Origin: Agrocybe praecox
Taxonomy: Eukaryota > Basidiomycota > Agaricomycetes > Agaricales > Agrocybaceae
Direction of reading: 5' to 3'
Assembly (NCBI GenBank): GCA_964017145.1
Contig: OZ024841.1
Span: 930,001 to 994,000 of the forward strand
DNA: 64,000 bases
The number at the start of each line of letters is the position of its first letter. Position 1 is the first letter of the stretch. This document shows, piece after piece, positions 46,074 through 57,910 of the stretch. Below the pieces are notes generated by a model, which did no database searches, was not told the DNA's origin, and saw only the letters and a list, made by a program, of their open reading frames with translations. The translations under genes and the position numbers were made by a program.

Positions 46074-47563
46074 ATGTCTGTCCACGAAATCGTTCTGGAG
46101 GCTCCAATAATTCCAGATCTTCAAGAGCTCGCTAAATCAACATCGTTGTCTCTCAAAGTTCTTCGCCCATGGTGCAAAGCAGAGCATTCGTATGTTCATA
46201 AAACACATCTCTTCCCTTCATTCGAGTATGTCATTAACAGCAGCCATATGGCAATACAGGTCAATCGCCTTGAGATCCATCAAGCTCCAAGCGCAGTCGT
46301 ACACAAAAGCGATAGATTTCAGCATCATAGCTGCTGAGCAGGGCCACACGATCGCAGAAGAAGCCTTGGGATTTGCGAAGAACATCGATGAAGCTGGATT
46401 CTCCGACGAGGAGCGCCAGTCTTATCTTCGAGGAATGCTCGATATGGCGTACCGTGGCGAAAGGAACGCACAAAAGGCGCACGAGAAATTCCGAGAAGTG
46501 CGCACCACTCTGGAGCGGGTAAGCCTTTGTCTTTTGTTAAAATGAAGAACGGCGATCACTAGAAGACTTGCTTACTATTGGATAGCTTATTAGGGAAGCC
46601 AGGGAAGAGTACAACGAGGAGAATACCAGCGAGCCAGGGCATACGAGTGAGATATCATTGCGTCATTCATTTCCAAATTCACAGGTGCCTGACCACGTCC
46701 CCATAGATGATAACGATTTGAACCATCTAGAGAACAACGTCAGCGTGCTCGAAGATTTCTCCAGATGTGTCTCGCTGTTCATCACATGGTGGAATAAGAT
46801 GAAGATGAGCCAGTCATCCTTGGCTACGCGGTTTCAGCACGTCTTCATCAATTATAACTCTCTTCGACAGAAGGCAGTGGTGCAGACCTGGCAGCAGCTG
46901 AAAGCGAGTTACGTTGACTATTGCGATCAGGTTTGCATCTCTTTACTATTATTGTTCGCCAAGGTTTTTTAATTGTTGGCCCAGATCAAAGCCATACAAG
47001 ATGCCGACGAAGAGTTCGCTAACGAGCTTCGAGAAGCGCGTCGTGAGGCAGAAGAGAAAGATAAACAGCGTACAGAGTCGGGTGTGCTACAGATCGAGCA
47101 CCCCGACATACAAGAATACCTCGACAGACCAGAGCCTGAAGACAAGGAAGCCACCCAAGAGATAGTCCAAGAAGTAACAGATTCTGCGCCAGTCGAGGAC
47201 AGTACCAGCCTTGCACACGAAAAGCCGCAAATCGACGTAGACCACAATGCCACTGACCAGGATGAGCGGGCCGCACAGGACTCTGAGCCGCAACCGGAAG
47301 AAAAGTCAACCGATTCCGACGCAGTCCAAGGCAACGGTATTGAACACGGATATTCTCTCGCAGAACCCAATTCCGGACAGATAGAACACAAAGAAAAGCC
47401 CATGAGCCAGGTGGGGCCTTTGCCTCCTCCTCCAATCTTAATTCCTATCCTCTCGCGACCTCCGTCAAGGGCGCCGTCGTCTCGAGCTCTCTCAACAACC
47501 AAGTCGGTCGGGAAGGAACAGGCTGAAGAGAGTGCAGCGCAGTGTTGTTGCATAATTTGTTGA
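46074..47563 (+). CDS. Helical WW-family protein E (type 1), CaaX-like end
   Basis: Four exons (46074-46189, 46260-46518, 46586-46930, 46985-47563) give 432 residues. Type 1 start IPDLQELAKSTSLSLKVLRP, then AIDFSIIAAEQGHTIAEEAL, ERQSYLRGMLDMAYRGERN, LENNVSVLEDFSRCVSLF, ITWWNKMKMSQ, VQTWQQLKASYVDYCDQ and IKAIQDADEEFANELREA. An acidic tail (PEPEDKEATQEIVQEV) follows. It ends AAQCCCIIC, a CaaX-like box C-I-I-C with two extra cysteines that could be palmitoylated. A possible short extra intron at 46650-46684 is not needed to keep the frame. Its last codons are copied at 35056-35067. Confidence 0.78.
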
Positions 47564-47776
47564 TTCATAGCTTCATGCCTTGCAACTTCGTCTTTTATTA
47601 TTTATCAACTGTAATCAGCGTATTCCATTTCAGTAATAGTACAAGGAGTCTGCGACGAGATCGAAATTATACTGTATGTACAGGAATGAAAATTCATGTT
47701 TGGGTCGGTATAAAACGATGGCTGCGTACAATCATTCTTGTCAATCTGCCAGACACCAGCCGCAAGAACAAACGTC

Positions 47777-48985
47777 TCATTGCTGGATCCACGTATTGGT
47801 GAGAAGATCATCAAGGCTGGGTCGGGAAGATGGATTGACAGCCAACAAGGAACGTAAAAGTGACGCAGTTGGCGTCAAATCATCTCTTGCGAGAGTCGTA
47901 TTACGTGCGAGGCGGGCTTCAAAATCTGGACTCTCTAAGGCCCGAGTTAGGCTTTCGACTGGAGACTTGTCGTAAGATCCTTGCTCCAGCAATGGCGTCC
48001 CGGAAATGAGGAAGAAGATCTAAGAATAGAATAAAATAAGTATAACAATTTGTCCTTGTACAACGCAGACATACCATCAAACCAAGTTGCCAGACGTCTG
48101 AGCTGATGGAAACGGATTGGCCTAGGACGACCTCTGGAGCCAATGGGACGCTCTTGATGGGAGTTATCAGCTTTATGCTATCAACGTTTTCAGTCGGTTG
48201 CGAAGCTATGTAGTCGAAATTAGTCTTACGCTAAACTGTGATATATTATAACTTACCGTGTCCTAAGTTCAGAAGAAACATCGTCTTTCCAGCGAAGTCC
48301 TTAGACGCTTGGTTCCATGTTGTATTCCATCCTTTAGGATCGATAGGTTGGGACTTGACGATCGGATATTTCACACCATTCGATGTCACAAATTCGGTCG
48401 TGGCAGCTGGTTCAGCTCCTGCGATATATTCTTGATCAAGCTCCCCGATAACAATATGTTCTGGGGCAATAGCTAACCAATTGTGTCAATAGTGACTTGA
48501 ACCAAAATAAAGAATCGAAATTCACCATTGTGAACCAAGTTAAGCTCTTTGAGCGACAATAAAACCGACACCGTCCATGACGCGACCTGCTTGGCTATAT
48601 GAGCAGCGACGTATCCATCTGTGGCATTTGATCTCCTCAAGTGTTCGACAGTGACTCCATATGGGTTGAAAACGAGACAGAGATTATCTCCTTCTGAAAA
48701 GGAATCGTGTAGTGGGGCCAAACCAGTGACGTTTTCGATTCCTTCGGTGCACAAGTTTTGCAGCTCGTTCAAAGCTGTGGGCCCCTGCGATTCATTAACC
48801 GTGATGATCTTGATCGCGCGAAATTCTTGTACGTCGGATGTATCGTGGGCGAGCCACACAGAAGAGCGCTCTCCCCATCCGAGCTTGCGTACGATTGTGT
48901 ATTCCCCCGACAACAACGTTAGCCCAGGGTACCCTAGGAAGTAACCCACAGGTGAGTCAAGCTGTTCTTCAGGAAAGGATGCCAT
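47777..48985 (-). CDS. SRPK-like pseudokinase
   Basis: Minus-strand gene of four or five exons. EEQLDSPVGYFLGYPGLTLL and the glycine loop LGWGERSSVWLA are those of fungal SRPK-like kinases, and AIKII keeps the ATP-site Lys. The catalytic loop, spliced across the intron at 48480-48533, reads HNAIAPEHIV where active members have H-x-DIKPDNI. The proton acceptor Asp is therefore Ala, the Lys is Ala, and the metal-binding Asn is His. The DFG motif reads NLGHA. APE (PLAPEVVLG) and the C-lobe (SSDVWQLGLM, LLAVNPSSRPSLDDLL) are intact. All exons stay open, so it is a maintained pseudokinase rather than a decayed gene. It is tail-to-tail with E. Confidence 0.8.
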
Positions 48986-50053
48986 AAGTTGAATGGAAAG
49001 GATACAATGGTCCAAAGGCCTGTGCCAAACTCATAATAAGTAACAAAATAGATGTCTTCCATGCCACCTGTCGACTCGGACCTGTGAATGAACGGCCTGG
49101 CGTCAGTGATCTAGTGCGGGCGGGACTTGCGCCACGACTAGTGGAATTTTTTATTAAATTTTGCAGCCGAAAAAGCTAGAAGAATGGAATAAGCCTACCT
49201 TGACCCCCGATCCGGGATACCAGCTCGTGGACGTCCAATGGGCATCTGGAGAAATTTGTCGAGTAGCAGCGTATGTTGTTAATTAGCTATACAAACTGCG
49301 CCAGAACTTCAAAGAAGAGCCTTATAGGAAAAATCTTCATCCCAATGAACAACAATGTTCAAGTTTAAGTACGGTATTCGCAGAACCAATGCCGAGTAAA
49401 CCGATAAATTTAAATCCCGGAACTCCGACAATTAATTAATTAGCGCCACGTCGCCACGCCGCAGAAATCACCAGGTCGGCGGTGGTGGAAATAATTGAGG
49501 TGCTAATCGTGGAAGCAAATTTCCTAATCCAGGATCAAGCCTGGTATCTGGAAAGTCAAAATCGCCAAGTCCTAAGCCCCCAAAAAAACCCTGTTAAATA
49601 CAGAAGCTCGGCTGTAAAGACGTTTTCCATGTACAAAATTGAAAATACTCAAAAGCTTCCCGGAGCAGACCTAGTTTAGAAAGTAGCACGAGGATACTGT
49701 CCGAGCTCAGTAACTACTCATCACTCCGATGCAAAAGACGTACGCATAACGTGAGTAATTTGACTAACTCCACATTTTTGTTTTTGAGTAATCGTGCGAA
49801 TTTGGTGTCTTACTGCGATGCATTAAGTATTATAAGGTCGTTTGTAAGCGGCGTATAGCTATAGTGTCATAGTCAGTTCATATTCCGAAAAGGGAGTACG
49901 ACATGCCTTACTCGGTCTTTACGCTATATTTAGAACACTCGTGTGCGAATTTCGACCAGGAGTCGAACCTTCTAACTTTGGAGTCAACGAAGCAAACATA
50001 GAATTGTCAATGTATCACGCTGTCTAAGTTAAACGATTAAAACATAGAAGCAC
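48986..50053. other. Spacer between the pseudokinase and the reductases
   Basis: The part near 49870-49960 is the source of the flank copied at 35370-35480. A string resembling a tRNA T-arm (minus strand, about 49955-49975) has no cloverleaf. No gene seen. Confidence 0.5.
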
Positions 50054-51459
50054 TTATTTGAGCTCCGGGGTATCGACATAGAGGAGATGCATCAAGTCCA
50101 GAGGATAACGCTCTACATGATTTGCGTCGGCACGATCGGCGATGTGCCTAATCTCTGCAACTTCTGCAGCATTCAAATTAATGTTTAGGGCTACAAGATT
50201 CTCTTTCAAATACTGGAGAAATAAATGAGTGAGTTGTTGCTAAATAGTGAGCACGAAATATACCTTGATTTTCTTCGTTCCGGGAATCGGAATGATGTCG
50301 TCTCCTTGTGCAAGTAGCCAAGCCAGTGCGATTTGACCAGCGGTTGCGTCGTGCTCTCTTCCAACATCCGCAAGGCCGTTTGCGAGCTTGAGTATGTTCG
50401 GGAAATTGTCTGGACCGAATCTAAGAAATGATTTATTAGCATCGTATTGTTGGTCACAATTCTCAGGCTGAGAGATCATACTTTGGAATAGTACTTCTCC
50501 AGTCTTCTTTGGGGATATCATCGTGGGATCTCTGAAAGAGGTGGCATTAGATTATGTATTATGATGCCAATAAAGTGATTTTACGTATGTCCCAGTAAGC
50601 ATTCCTCTTCCAACTGGAGAGTATGCGATAACGGCAATCCCAAGTTCGCGGCAGGCTTTGAGGAGGCCAATTTTTTCATCTTCGATATCGAGACAAATGG
50701 GAGAGTATTCGAGCTGAACAGCTGAGATTGGATGGACGGCATGTGCACGACGCAGAGTCCCAACTGTCACTTCGGACAAACCCAGGTACCGAACTTTTCC
50801 TTCTCTAAGAGACAGAAAAATGGTTAGAATAATTCAGGATAAATTTAGTAAACTAGAGAACGTACTTGACGAGCTCTGCCATCGCACCGACGGTGATCTC
50901 GATAGGTATCTCATGATCCACTCGCTGTTAATAAATTCAATATACAAGATCTTTGCATTGAACTCGGAATCACTAACGTGCAGGTAATAAAGATCAATTT
51001 GGTCGACACCAAGACGCTTGAGCGATTTCTCGACAGATGACCTGACATATTCCGGTCGTCCATCTGCACCAGTAGGCGTAATACCAAACTTGGTGGCCAG
51101 GAATATTTCATTTCGCTTTCCTGTGCGTTTAAACCTGTGGGTCCGTCAGTTAGGTCCTTTGCCGGACGTCAGTGTAGGGTACAATACTGACCATTTACCC
51201 AATAGGTCTTCGCTGTCACCATAGATGTCTGAAGAGTCCCAGTTGGTACATCCCAGCTCGACGGCAGTGTCAAGGACCTAATTTTGAATTAATCACGTCA
51301 GTTGGGATCTATACAATTATTCGTGGCATTCAAAATTTTTACCTTGAATCTCTCCTCATCGTTTTCGATGGCTCCATAGTAAGCAGAGAGACCCATCAGT
51401 CCAAAACCAATGGCGGTAACGTTATCATTGCCAATTTTACGGGTAGGAAGTTGGGGCAT
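50054..51459 (-). CDS. Aldo/keto reductase 1 (YakC/AKR13-like)
   Basis: About eight exons, starting [20 protein letters not shown] at 51459. (beta/alpha)8 aldo/keto reductase with the full catalytic tetrad: Asp and Tyr in [15 protein letters not shown], Lys in [15 protein letters not shown] and His in [11 protein letters not shown]. Further motifs are [65 protein letters not shown] and the end [10 protein letters not shown]. Predicted NADPH-dependent reduction of aldehydes or ketones; the substrate is unknown. First of three tandem same-strand copies. The last exon is duplicated at 35128. Confidence 0.9.
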
Positions 51460-52135
51460 TTTTTGAAGCTGGTGTATAGAAAAGCTAGTGGTGGAGGTGG
51501 CAAAATTCGAGGTCCAAGAAGGAATAGAATACCATTCTCTTCCATTTGTATGACCTTTTATATCTATTGTACAGTCTCCTGCCGCTGGATGACGCGGCCT
51601 ACCAATGAGTGTCTTACTCGATAGTATGATGTAACAAAATGCTGAACGAGTCAAAGTCCTACTTACCCGGGATAGTGTCCACTATGTATATTGTTGTTTA
51701 GTAAGTATCCGAACTCAGAGGTCGGTACCGACCTTATCAATCAAGTCCAAGGCTCAAGTTTATTCCATGTGTTCTCACGTTCTGCCGTTTATGTCCTAAA
51801 TGTGTACGTCAGTGTACGGATGCTTTGGTCTGTCCCTTGTTCAAAAAGGGCAAAAAAAAAGGCAAAAAAAGGTCAGCTGTCCTCAAACATAACGAAGATT
51901 TATAATATACAGTTCGACTATTACCTACTTGGGTGCATGCGAAGTCGACCAGTATTTCGTATGTATTGTACAATTGCATCTTGGAATCTGTCTGACACTT
52001 GTGTTGTGAGCAACGTGAATTCATTTCAACAACGGAAAGAATACAATGTTCTTAAGATTCTAATGGACTATTGTTAATAGACGGTCTCTTTTTCACCTGA
52101 GCGACGATGTCCATGTATTCTGCAGAGGCATGATG
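51460..52135. other. Intergenic between reductases 1 and 2
   Basis: Promoter of reductase 1 and 3' side of reductase 2. A frame at 51691-52077 has no family resemblance. No gene called. Confidence 0.45.
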
Positions 52136-53568
52136 CTAAAGCTCTGGCGTGTCTGCGAAGAGGGTAGCCATCGATTCAGGCGGGTAGCGGTCGCCGTTGG
52201 TGGCGTCTGCTTTAATAGACATTTCTCTGATAGCTGCAACTTCTGCAGCATCAAGTTTGATGTTCAGAGCGCCGACATTCTCTTCCAGATACTAGTAATT
52301 CAAAGACACTCAGGTCACTACAGTAAACTTCGAGGGGAAAACATACATACCTTGACTTTTTTCGTCCCTGGAATGGGGATGATATCGTCGCCTTGCGCTA
52401 GAAGCCAAGCCAGTGCGATTTGTCCGGCGGTTGAGTCATGTTTCTTGCCGACTTCTGCCAGACTATTCGCGAGCTTCAAAATGTTCGGGAAGTTCTGAGG
52501 ACCAAACCTGCAGACACCAGTGTAAGTATTACTGATTGAACTCCGAGTTCGGTTCCCGTACCTCGGGACTCTGCTCCTCCAGTCGTCCTTTGGAATATCA
52601 TCGTGGGATTTCTACGGGCAATTCTACGTTAAGAGTCCGAAGCGCATCTACTCACAGTTAGAAAGAAAAAAGACTTACATATGTCCCTGTTAGCATTCCT
52701 CTTCCGACCGGAGAATATGCTATAACAGCAACACCCAGCTCGCGACAGGTTTTAAGCAAAGCTATTTTCTCGTCCTCAATATCAAGACAGATGGGCGAGT
52801 ACTCAATTTGCACCGCAGCAATAGGATGAACGGCGTGGGCACGTCGAAGGGTGGCAGAAGAAATTTCGGAAAGGCCGATATATCGAACTTTACCGTCCCT
52901 GAGTAATCAGATAAACGTCAATTTTCCTGAAGCATGGCCATTGTCCAACGACAAAAAGACTTTACGTACTTGACGAGCTCAGCCATGGCTCCAACCGTAA
53001 CCTCAATGGGAACAGTTCGGTCGGCTCGCTGACATGTTTATAAGCTCTATATGTCAAAGCGATCCAAAGAAGCGACTTACGTGCAGGTAGTAAAGATCAA
53101 TTTGGTCAATACCCAAGCGCTTGAGAGACTTTTCGATTGCTGAGCGTACATACTCCGGTTTTCCATTGGGTCCATCAGGAGTGATGCCGAATTTTGTGGC
53201 CAGGAATATTTCGTTCCTCTTTCCGGTGCGTTTGAACCTACGCGGAACAAAGAAAAGACATCAATTTTCATTAAGCACGCAGATTACAGTAGGTCAATCG
53301 AAGCACTAACCATCTGCCTAGGAGATCTTCACTATCACCGTATATATCTGAAGAGTCCCAGTTCGTGCAACCTAGTTCCACTGCAGCATCTAGAACCTGT
53401 CAGAGATCAGTCCTGAATTCTGTAACAATTGTAGAATGTCTCGTTGAATACTTTGAATCGTTCCTCGTCGCTTTCGATGGGTCCATAGAACGCTGATAAG
53501 CCCATCAGACCAAAACCAATGGCTGTAACGTCGTCGCTGCCGATTTTGCGAGTAGGAAGTCGAGGCAT
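52136..53568 (-). CDS. Aldo/keto reductase 2 (YakC/AKR13-like)
   Basis: Second tandem copy with the same exon layout, starting [20 protein letters not shown] at 53568. [20 protein letters not shown] and the YYLH catalytic region are present. The adenine-nucleotide end reads [19 protein letters not shown], and the last exon [20 protein letters not shown] ends FADTPEL. All tetrad positions appear conserved. The C-terminus is one residue shorter than in reductase 1. Probably a recent duplicate with diverged substrate or expression. Confidence 0.88.
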
Positions 53569-54057
53569 TGCTATCAAGCTGGATCACGTATGCTCTGGGA
53601 GGCTCAAGGGAAAGAAAGACTGGGTTATTTGAAAAATTTCTTACTTATATATCTATAGGTCCTGGGTGGACAACTTATGACGCATTTATTCCGGTAACCA
53701 GTCTAAGCCTAAGACCTGGCTTTTATCGGGCAGCTATTTTTGGAGAAGAAACATGTTGCCGAGTGACTCACCAATGGCTAATCTGTGTCAGAGATCAAAC
53801 CGTGTTTGTAAGCTCTGACGTTGAGAAGGATGCCATTTGAGCGCATCCTGAGGGACATTATCCCACCCTTAACAAGGGGAGGGGAAATGCGGACTAGATT
53901 TATAAGAACTGGCCTTGAAATGGAGCGGCAATGCAATCTTCTTTCTTTTTTGGTATTGTATCAATCTAGTTCGTATCATCGATAAGATTTTGATTAACAG
54001 TAAAAGATACAGGTCTGGGACGACTCATTCAGATTGCAAGTAAATGTTTGAATTTGA
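53569..54057. other. Intergenic between reductases 2 and 3
   Basis: 489 bases with no gene. A shadow frame (53568-53840) overlaps only promoter sequence. Confidence 0.5.
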
Positions 54058-55518
54058 TTAAAGAGCGGGGGTATCGGCAAAGAGCAAGTTCATCCCACCG
54101 GCGGGATAACGATCGCCTTGGGTGGCATCCGCACGGTTAACAACTTCTCTAATCTCGGCGACCTCTTCTTCAGTCAATTTAATTTTAAGAGCACCGATGT
54201 TCTCTTGGAGATACTAATTTCATCATTGACTACTGTCAGAGTTCAGCACCGTCTGAAAGATACGAACACACCTTGATTTTCTTCGTTCCTGGAATGGGAA
54301 TAATGTCGTTGCCCTGTGCGAGTAGCCAGGCAAGGGCGATCTGGCTTGCAGTCGCGTTGTGCCTCTTGCCCATATCTTGAAGACCTTCAACAAGCTTCAC
54401 AATGTTGGGGAAGTTGGCGGGGCCGAACCTGATTGGAAACAAAAAAAGTCAGGCAATGTTTTTCGAAAGGATAATGTACGCAATCATACTTTGGGAATCT
54501 TCTCCTAGCATCACCTTCAGGAATATCTTCATGAGATTTCTATGAGGCGAGCCATGTCAGCAGATACGGTCAGTGATATGGGATAGGCATACATATGTTC
54601 CAGTCAACATTCCTCTTCCAAGAGGTGAGTATGCGACGACAGCTATCCCGAGTTCGCGGCAGGTCTTTAACAGGCCTATTTTTTCATCTTCGATGTCCAG
54701 GAAGAAAGGGGAATATTCAATTTGAACAGCTGAGATGGGATGGACGGCATGTGCACGACGAAGGGTCGCGGAAGAACACTCGGAAAGACCCAGGTATCGA
54801 ACCTTTCCTTCCCTGAATGGGAGATTTCCAATAATTAGATAAAATCTCTGTAAATAGATTGGTATGAACGCACTTGACAAGTTCTACCATTGCGCCAACA
54901 GTGACCTAGGTCATGACGGATCAGCTTATCGTTGCGAAAAGGCTATCATTTGAGCGTAAACTAATACCTCAATAGGCACTTTCTGGTCCACTCGCTGCAA
55001 TGAAAACCATCAGCTGCTTTTGTACTCTAAGTATAGCCAAAAAGTCACTTGCGTGAATGTAGTATAGATCAATCATATCAACACCCAAGCGCTTCAACGA
55101 TTTCTCAGCTGCTGCTCGAACATATTCCGGTGTTCCTTGAGGGCCAGAGGAAGTGATACCGAATTTGGTGGCAAGGAAGATCTGGTCTCTCTTTCCAGTG
55201 CGTTTGAACCTATAGTAATAGATAAATCAACATGCTTCATTGCTTCAATAGACCGAGGGCTAACCATTTGCCTAACAGGTCCTCGCTGTCGCCATAGAAA
55301 TCTGAAGAATCCCAGTTGGTGCAACCTGCTTCGTATGCAGCATCAAGTACCTAGTCTATCATCAGATAACGGCGACTGACCGACTGTCTGTCTGTCCTCA
55401 CCTTGAATCTCTCTTCATCGCTATCAACGGGTCCATAGAAGATGGATAGGCCCATAAGGCCCAAGCCTATGGCAGTGACATCGTGGTTGCCGATCTTGCG
55501 AGTAGGAAGAGATGTCAT
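54058..55518 (-). CDS. Aldo/keto reductase 3 (YakC/AKR13-like)
   Basis: Third tandem copy, starting [20 protein letters not shown] at 55518. Motifs as in the others: [18 protein letters not shown] has Phe where the others have Ile before the catalytic Tyr. [37 protein letters not shown] and [20 protein letters not shown] follow, ending LLFADTPAL. One extra short intron appears near 54905-54966 compared with copy 1. The substrate is unknown. Confidence 0.88.
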
Positions 55519-56084
55519 GGCTAGAAATCGAGTTTGCAAACTTCAGAGGTTGAAAAACACTTGATCGAGTCCTTCCGCGGAAACTCATCCTGCTTAAATA
55601 CGGCTGCCCAGTCCTGTCATGTGCTGGAATAGTAAACGGGGGCCGGACCACAATGAAAGGATCCACTAGATACCTGATCGGCAGTGTCATCTTGAGAGAG
55701 ATAAGAGCAATTGCGTATTTGTGTTCTATTTTCGGACTCCGCTCTTGTCTGATGCAGTGGAGATTATATCAGTCAGTTACTGGGTCACGAATAGGAGAGC
55801 AGGTGAAATGGCACACAAAGAAGTCATAGATGAAGCTAGCAACCATCGGATTCCGGATAATTCTGCAGCTTCTGTTCTCATATGCGAGCACTCCAGGAAA
55901 TTAGAAACCCTATTCTGGAAATCAATTGCAAGTAAAAATAAATAACTTTTCGCCTCTCCAAAATCCGACGGAGTTTGGTTAAATGGACGACCTTTGGGCG
56001 ACGGACATAGGAATGAATTTATTTTTGATATCTAAGAATGTCAGAATTGCTCTAAGCTGTTCTAGATATACGGAGGACCGAGGG
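55519..56084. other. Intergenic, no gene seen
   Basis: Promoter of reductase 3 and 3' flank of the carrier gene. Short unrelated frames only. Confidence 0.5.
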
Positions 56085-57652
56085 CTATTTGGAGAGAGGT
56101 GTGAGCAAGTTAAACAGAGCACAAGAAGAGGTAAAATTACCGTTTCTGAAGACACCCAATGTAAATTCTACCACCAATAGTAAAACACCACCTCCGGGTG
56201 CCAAACGAAGAACCTTGGGAACGAAGCCTTTGTATAATGCGCCGAATCCTTCCTCGCGTGCGATGGTGAGCAAAGCAGGGTATGTCCAGTTATATTTTGG
56301 TGCGATGCCGGGTATCCTTTCCGAACCTTGAATGCGAGATTTCACAACCTTATATGGAGTTATCAGATAAGATCAAGAGGAAGGCAAGAGGAAATAAATC
56401 ACATCGAACCTGATAACAAGTAAGTAAAACTACGACGTCATCGAAGAATGTTACACTTACGGTGTGTTCACAACAGTACCGGCGAAACCACCAATGGCGC
56501 CAGATACGAAGTTGTTGAAGAGCTCTGCTTGCTGAGACTAAAGAACAAGAATCAGCCCCCATTACGCTTTGAATTTAGAGTAGTTGCTAGAGAAAGCACC
56601 TCGGGCTTTGGCATGATAGACTTGATTTGATAAATTACACCGAAGTATCCTCCATTCCAGTAAACGTGTCTGGAAAGCTTTGGGTGAGATCAAGCCATGC
56701 AAAGAGGACTGTTATATTGGGTACCTCCAGAAAGTCGACTCCATGCCAGCATAGAGACCCAGGGGACCTTCCTTGCGAATAATGTGCTTTACTACGTCTA
56801 TAGGTCCCTTGTAGGTGCTTTTCTTGTCCTGTAGCCTAGAGAGCGGATAAGTATTATAGTATTAATGATTTCATTGCAGAACTAACTTAATTTTGACGAG
56901 TTCAAATGGCACCACCACAAAACTTTCCTATAATGTATATGAATGAAAGAGAAAATAAATGGAGCATAATGCATAAAGCCTCACGGTGGCTCCGGCACTG
57001 CAACCAGTTAGAATAGACAAGTTTTGGTTCATTTTGGAATCCCCGGTGAGGCCCATATAAGTCTTGCCCCAGAAATCATTTGCAGCACTTTACTGAACGT
57101 TTAGCCATCAGAAAGACGCGTTAATTATGGACTAACAATTTGACAGCACGCTTAGGAGCCTCAAGCATCAGCGGGGGTACGAGACCTTGAATGATTCAGG
57201 GCTATGGTCCGATCGCCAGGTTCAAGATTCATACCACGGTATAGACGACCTGCGCTGTTGGGCTTTTAGGAGTGGTCAACGCGAGAAATTATATTTAACA
57301 TACCCCTCTTCTTTGATAATATTCTTGAATGTTCCGACTAATCCAAGAGACGTTTTGCCAGTGTCAAGTTGCATTCGAGTTTTAACCTAAACGCGGTAAT
57401 TATCCGATGCGTTTCTCCATATTCAGGGGATGCACGTACAACATCTACCCCAGGCTCAGTAAATAATCTCACAAACATTCAGATAACTCACCGAGAGGAT
57501 AGAAAGTCAGGATTTCCGAGATTCCTGCAATAGCACCCGCCGCAAAGTTGGCGATAAAAGGTAGGGCTAGTAGAAAACCCCATGATTCAGCCTATTGCGA
57601 TTGTCACGACATTCAAGAGTAACTAACGCTTCGGTTTGTGTTCTGTTGACAT
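56085..57652 (-). CDS. ODC1: Mitochondrial 2-oxodicarboxylate carrier (ODC type)
   Basis: Multi-exon minus-strand gene, start at 57652. A 25-nt first exon encodes MSTEHKPK. The next exon starts at 57566 (PLPFIANFAAGAIAGISEIL). A 5-nt microexon (57444-57440) completes the first carrier signature YPLDVVKTRMQLDTG. Later exons carry ILTGCSAGATE, the second signature PFELVKIRLQDKKS, FNNFVSGAIGGFAGTVVNTP and the third signature FDVVKSRIQG. The end PALLTIAREEGFGALYKGFV followed by RLAPGGGVLLLVVEF is diagnostic of 2-oxodicarboxylate carriers. These exchange 2-oxoadipate and 2-oxoglutarate across the inner membrane for lysine metabolism. The exact last exon is uncertain; the frame used runs to LLTPLSK. 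Confidence 0.88.
57440..57444 (-). other. 5-nt microexon in the carrier gene
   Basis: Minus-strand sequence GGGGTAG|ATGTT|GTACGTGC. The two flanking introns are 47 and 53 bases. Joining CTC-G, AT-GTT and GTT-AAA gives L-D-V-V-K, the invariant carrier motif, which no other splice choice produces. Confidence 0.8.
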
Positions 57653-57910
57653 TGTGAAAGATATAGGGGCAAAGGGAGACGAGGCCTGAGGAAAAGAAAC
57701 AAGAAAGAGAGGAAAAAAGCGGGAGCGAGGAGCCTGCGAGCACCCGCTAAATCATAATGGCACACGGACGGACCCAGTGGCGGATTTATCGGTTAAATGG
57801 GCGTTCGCGTCACGAATGTGTGATACATAATCAAAGACCTAAAGCACGTGAAGTGTGACAATCATTGCCCCTACCACAGTGCTCGTCGTCGTCGCGAACG
57901 TCGATGAGCT
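57653..57910. promoter_or_regulatory. Divergent promoter of the carrier and SRP9
   Basis: 258 bases between the two start codons, so both core promoters must lie here. I see no clear TATA box on the SRP9 side. Confidence 0.55.

Noticed and set aside
46969..47568. 199-codon minus-strand frame across the last exon of gene E
   Set aside because: Shadow of gene E, whose family motifs and splice sites are on the plus strand.
49940..50030. Minus-strand GGTTCGACTCC with a nearby CTCCAAA, suggesting tRNA-Trp
   Set aside because: The T stem pairs at only three positions and no acceptor stem can be drawn.
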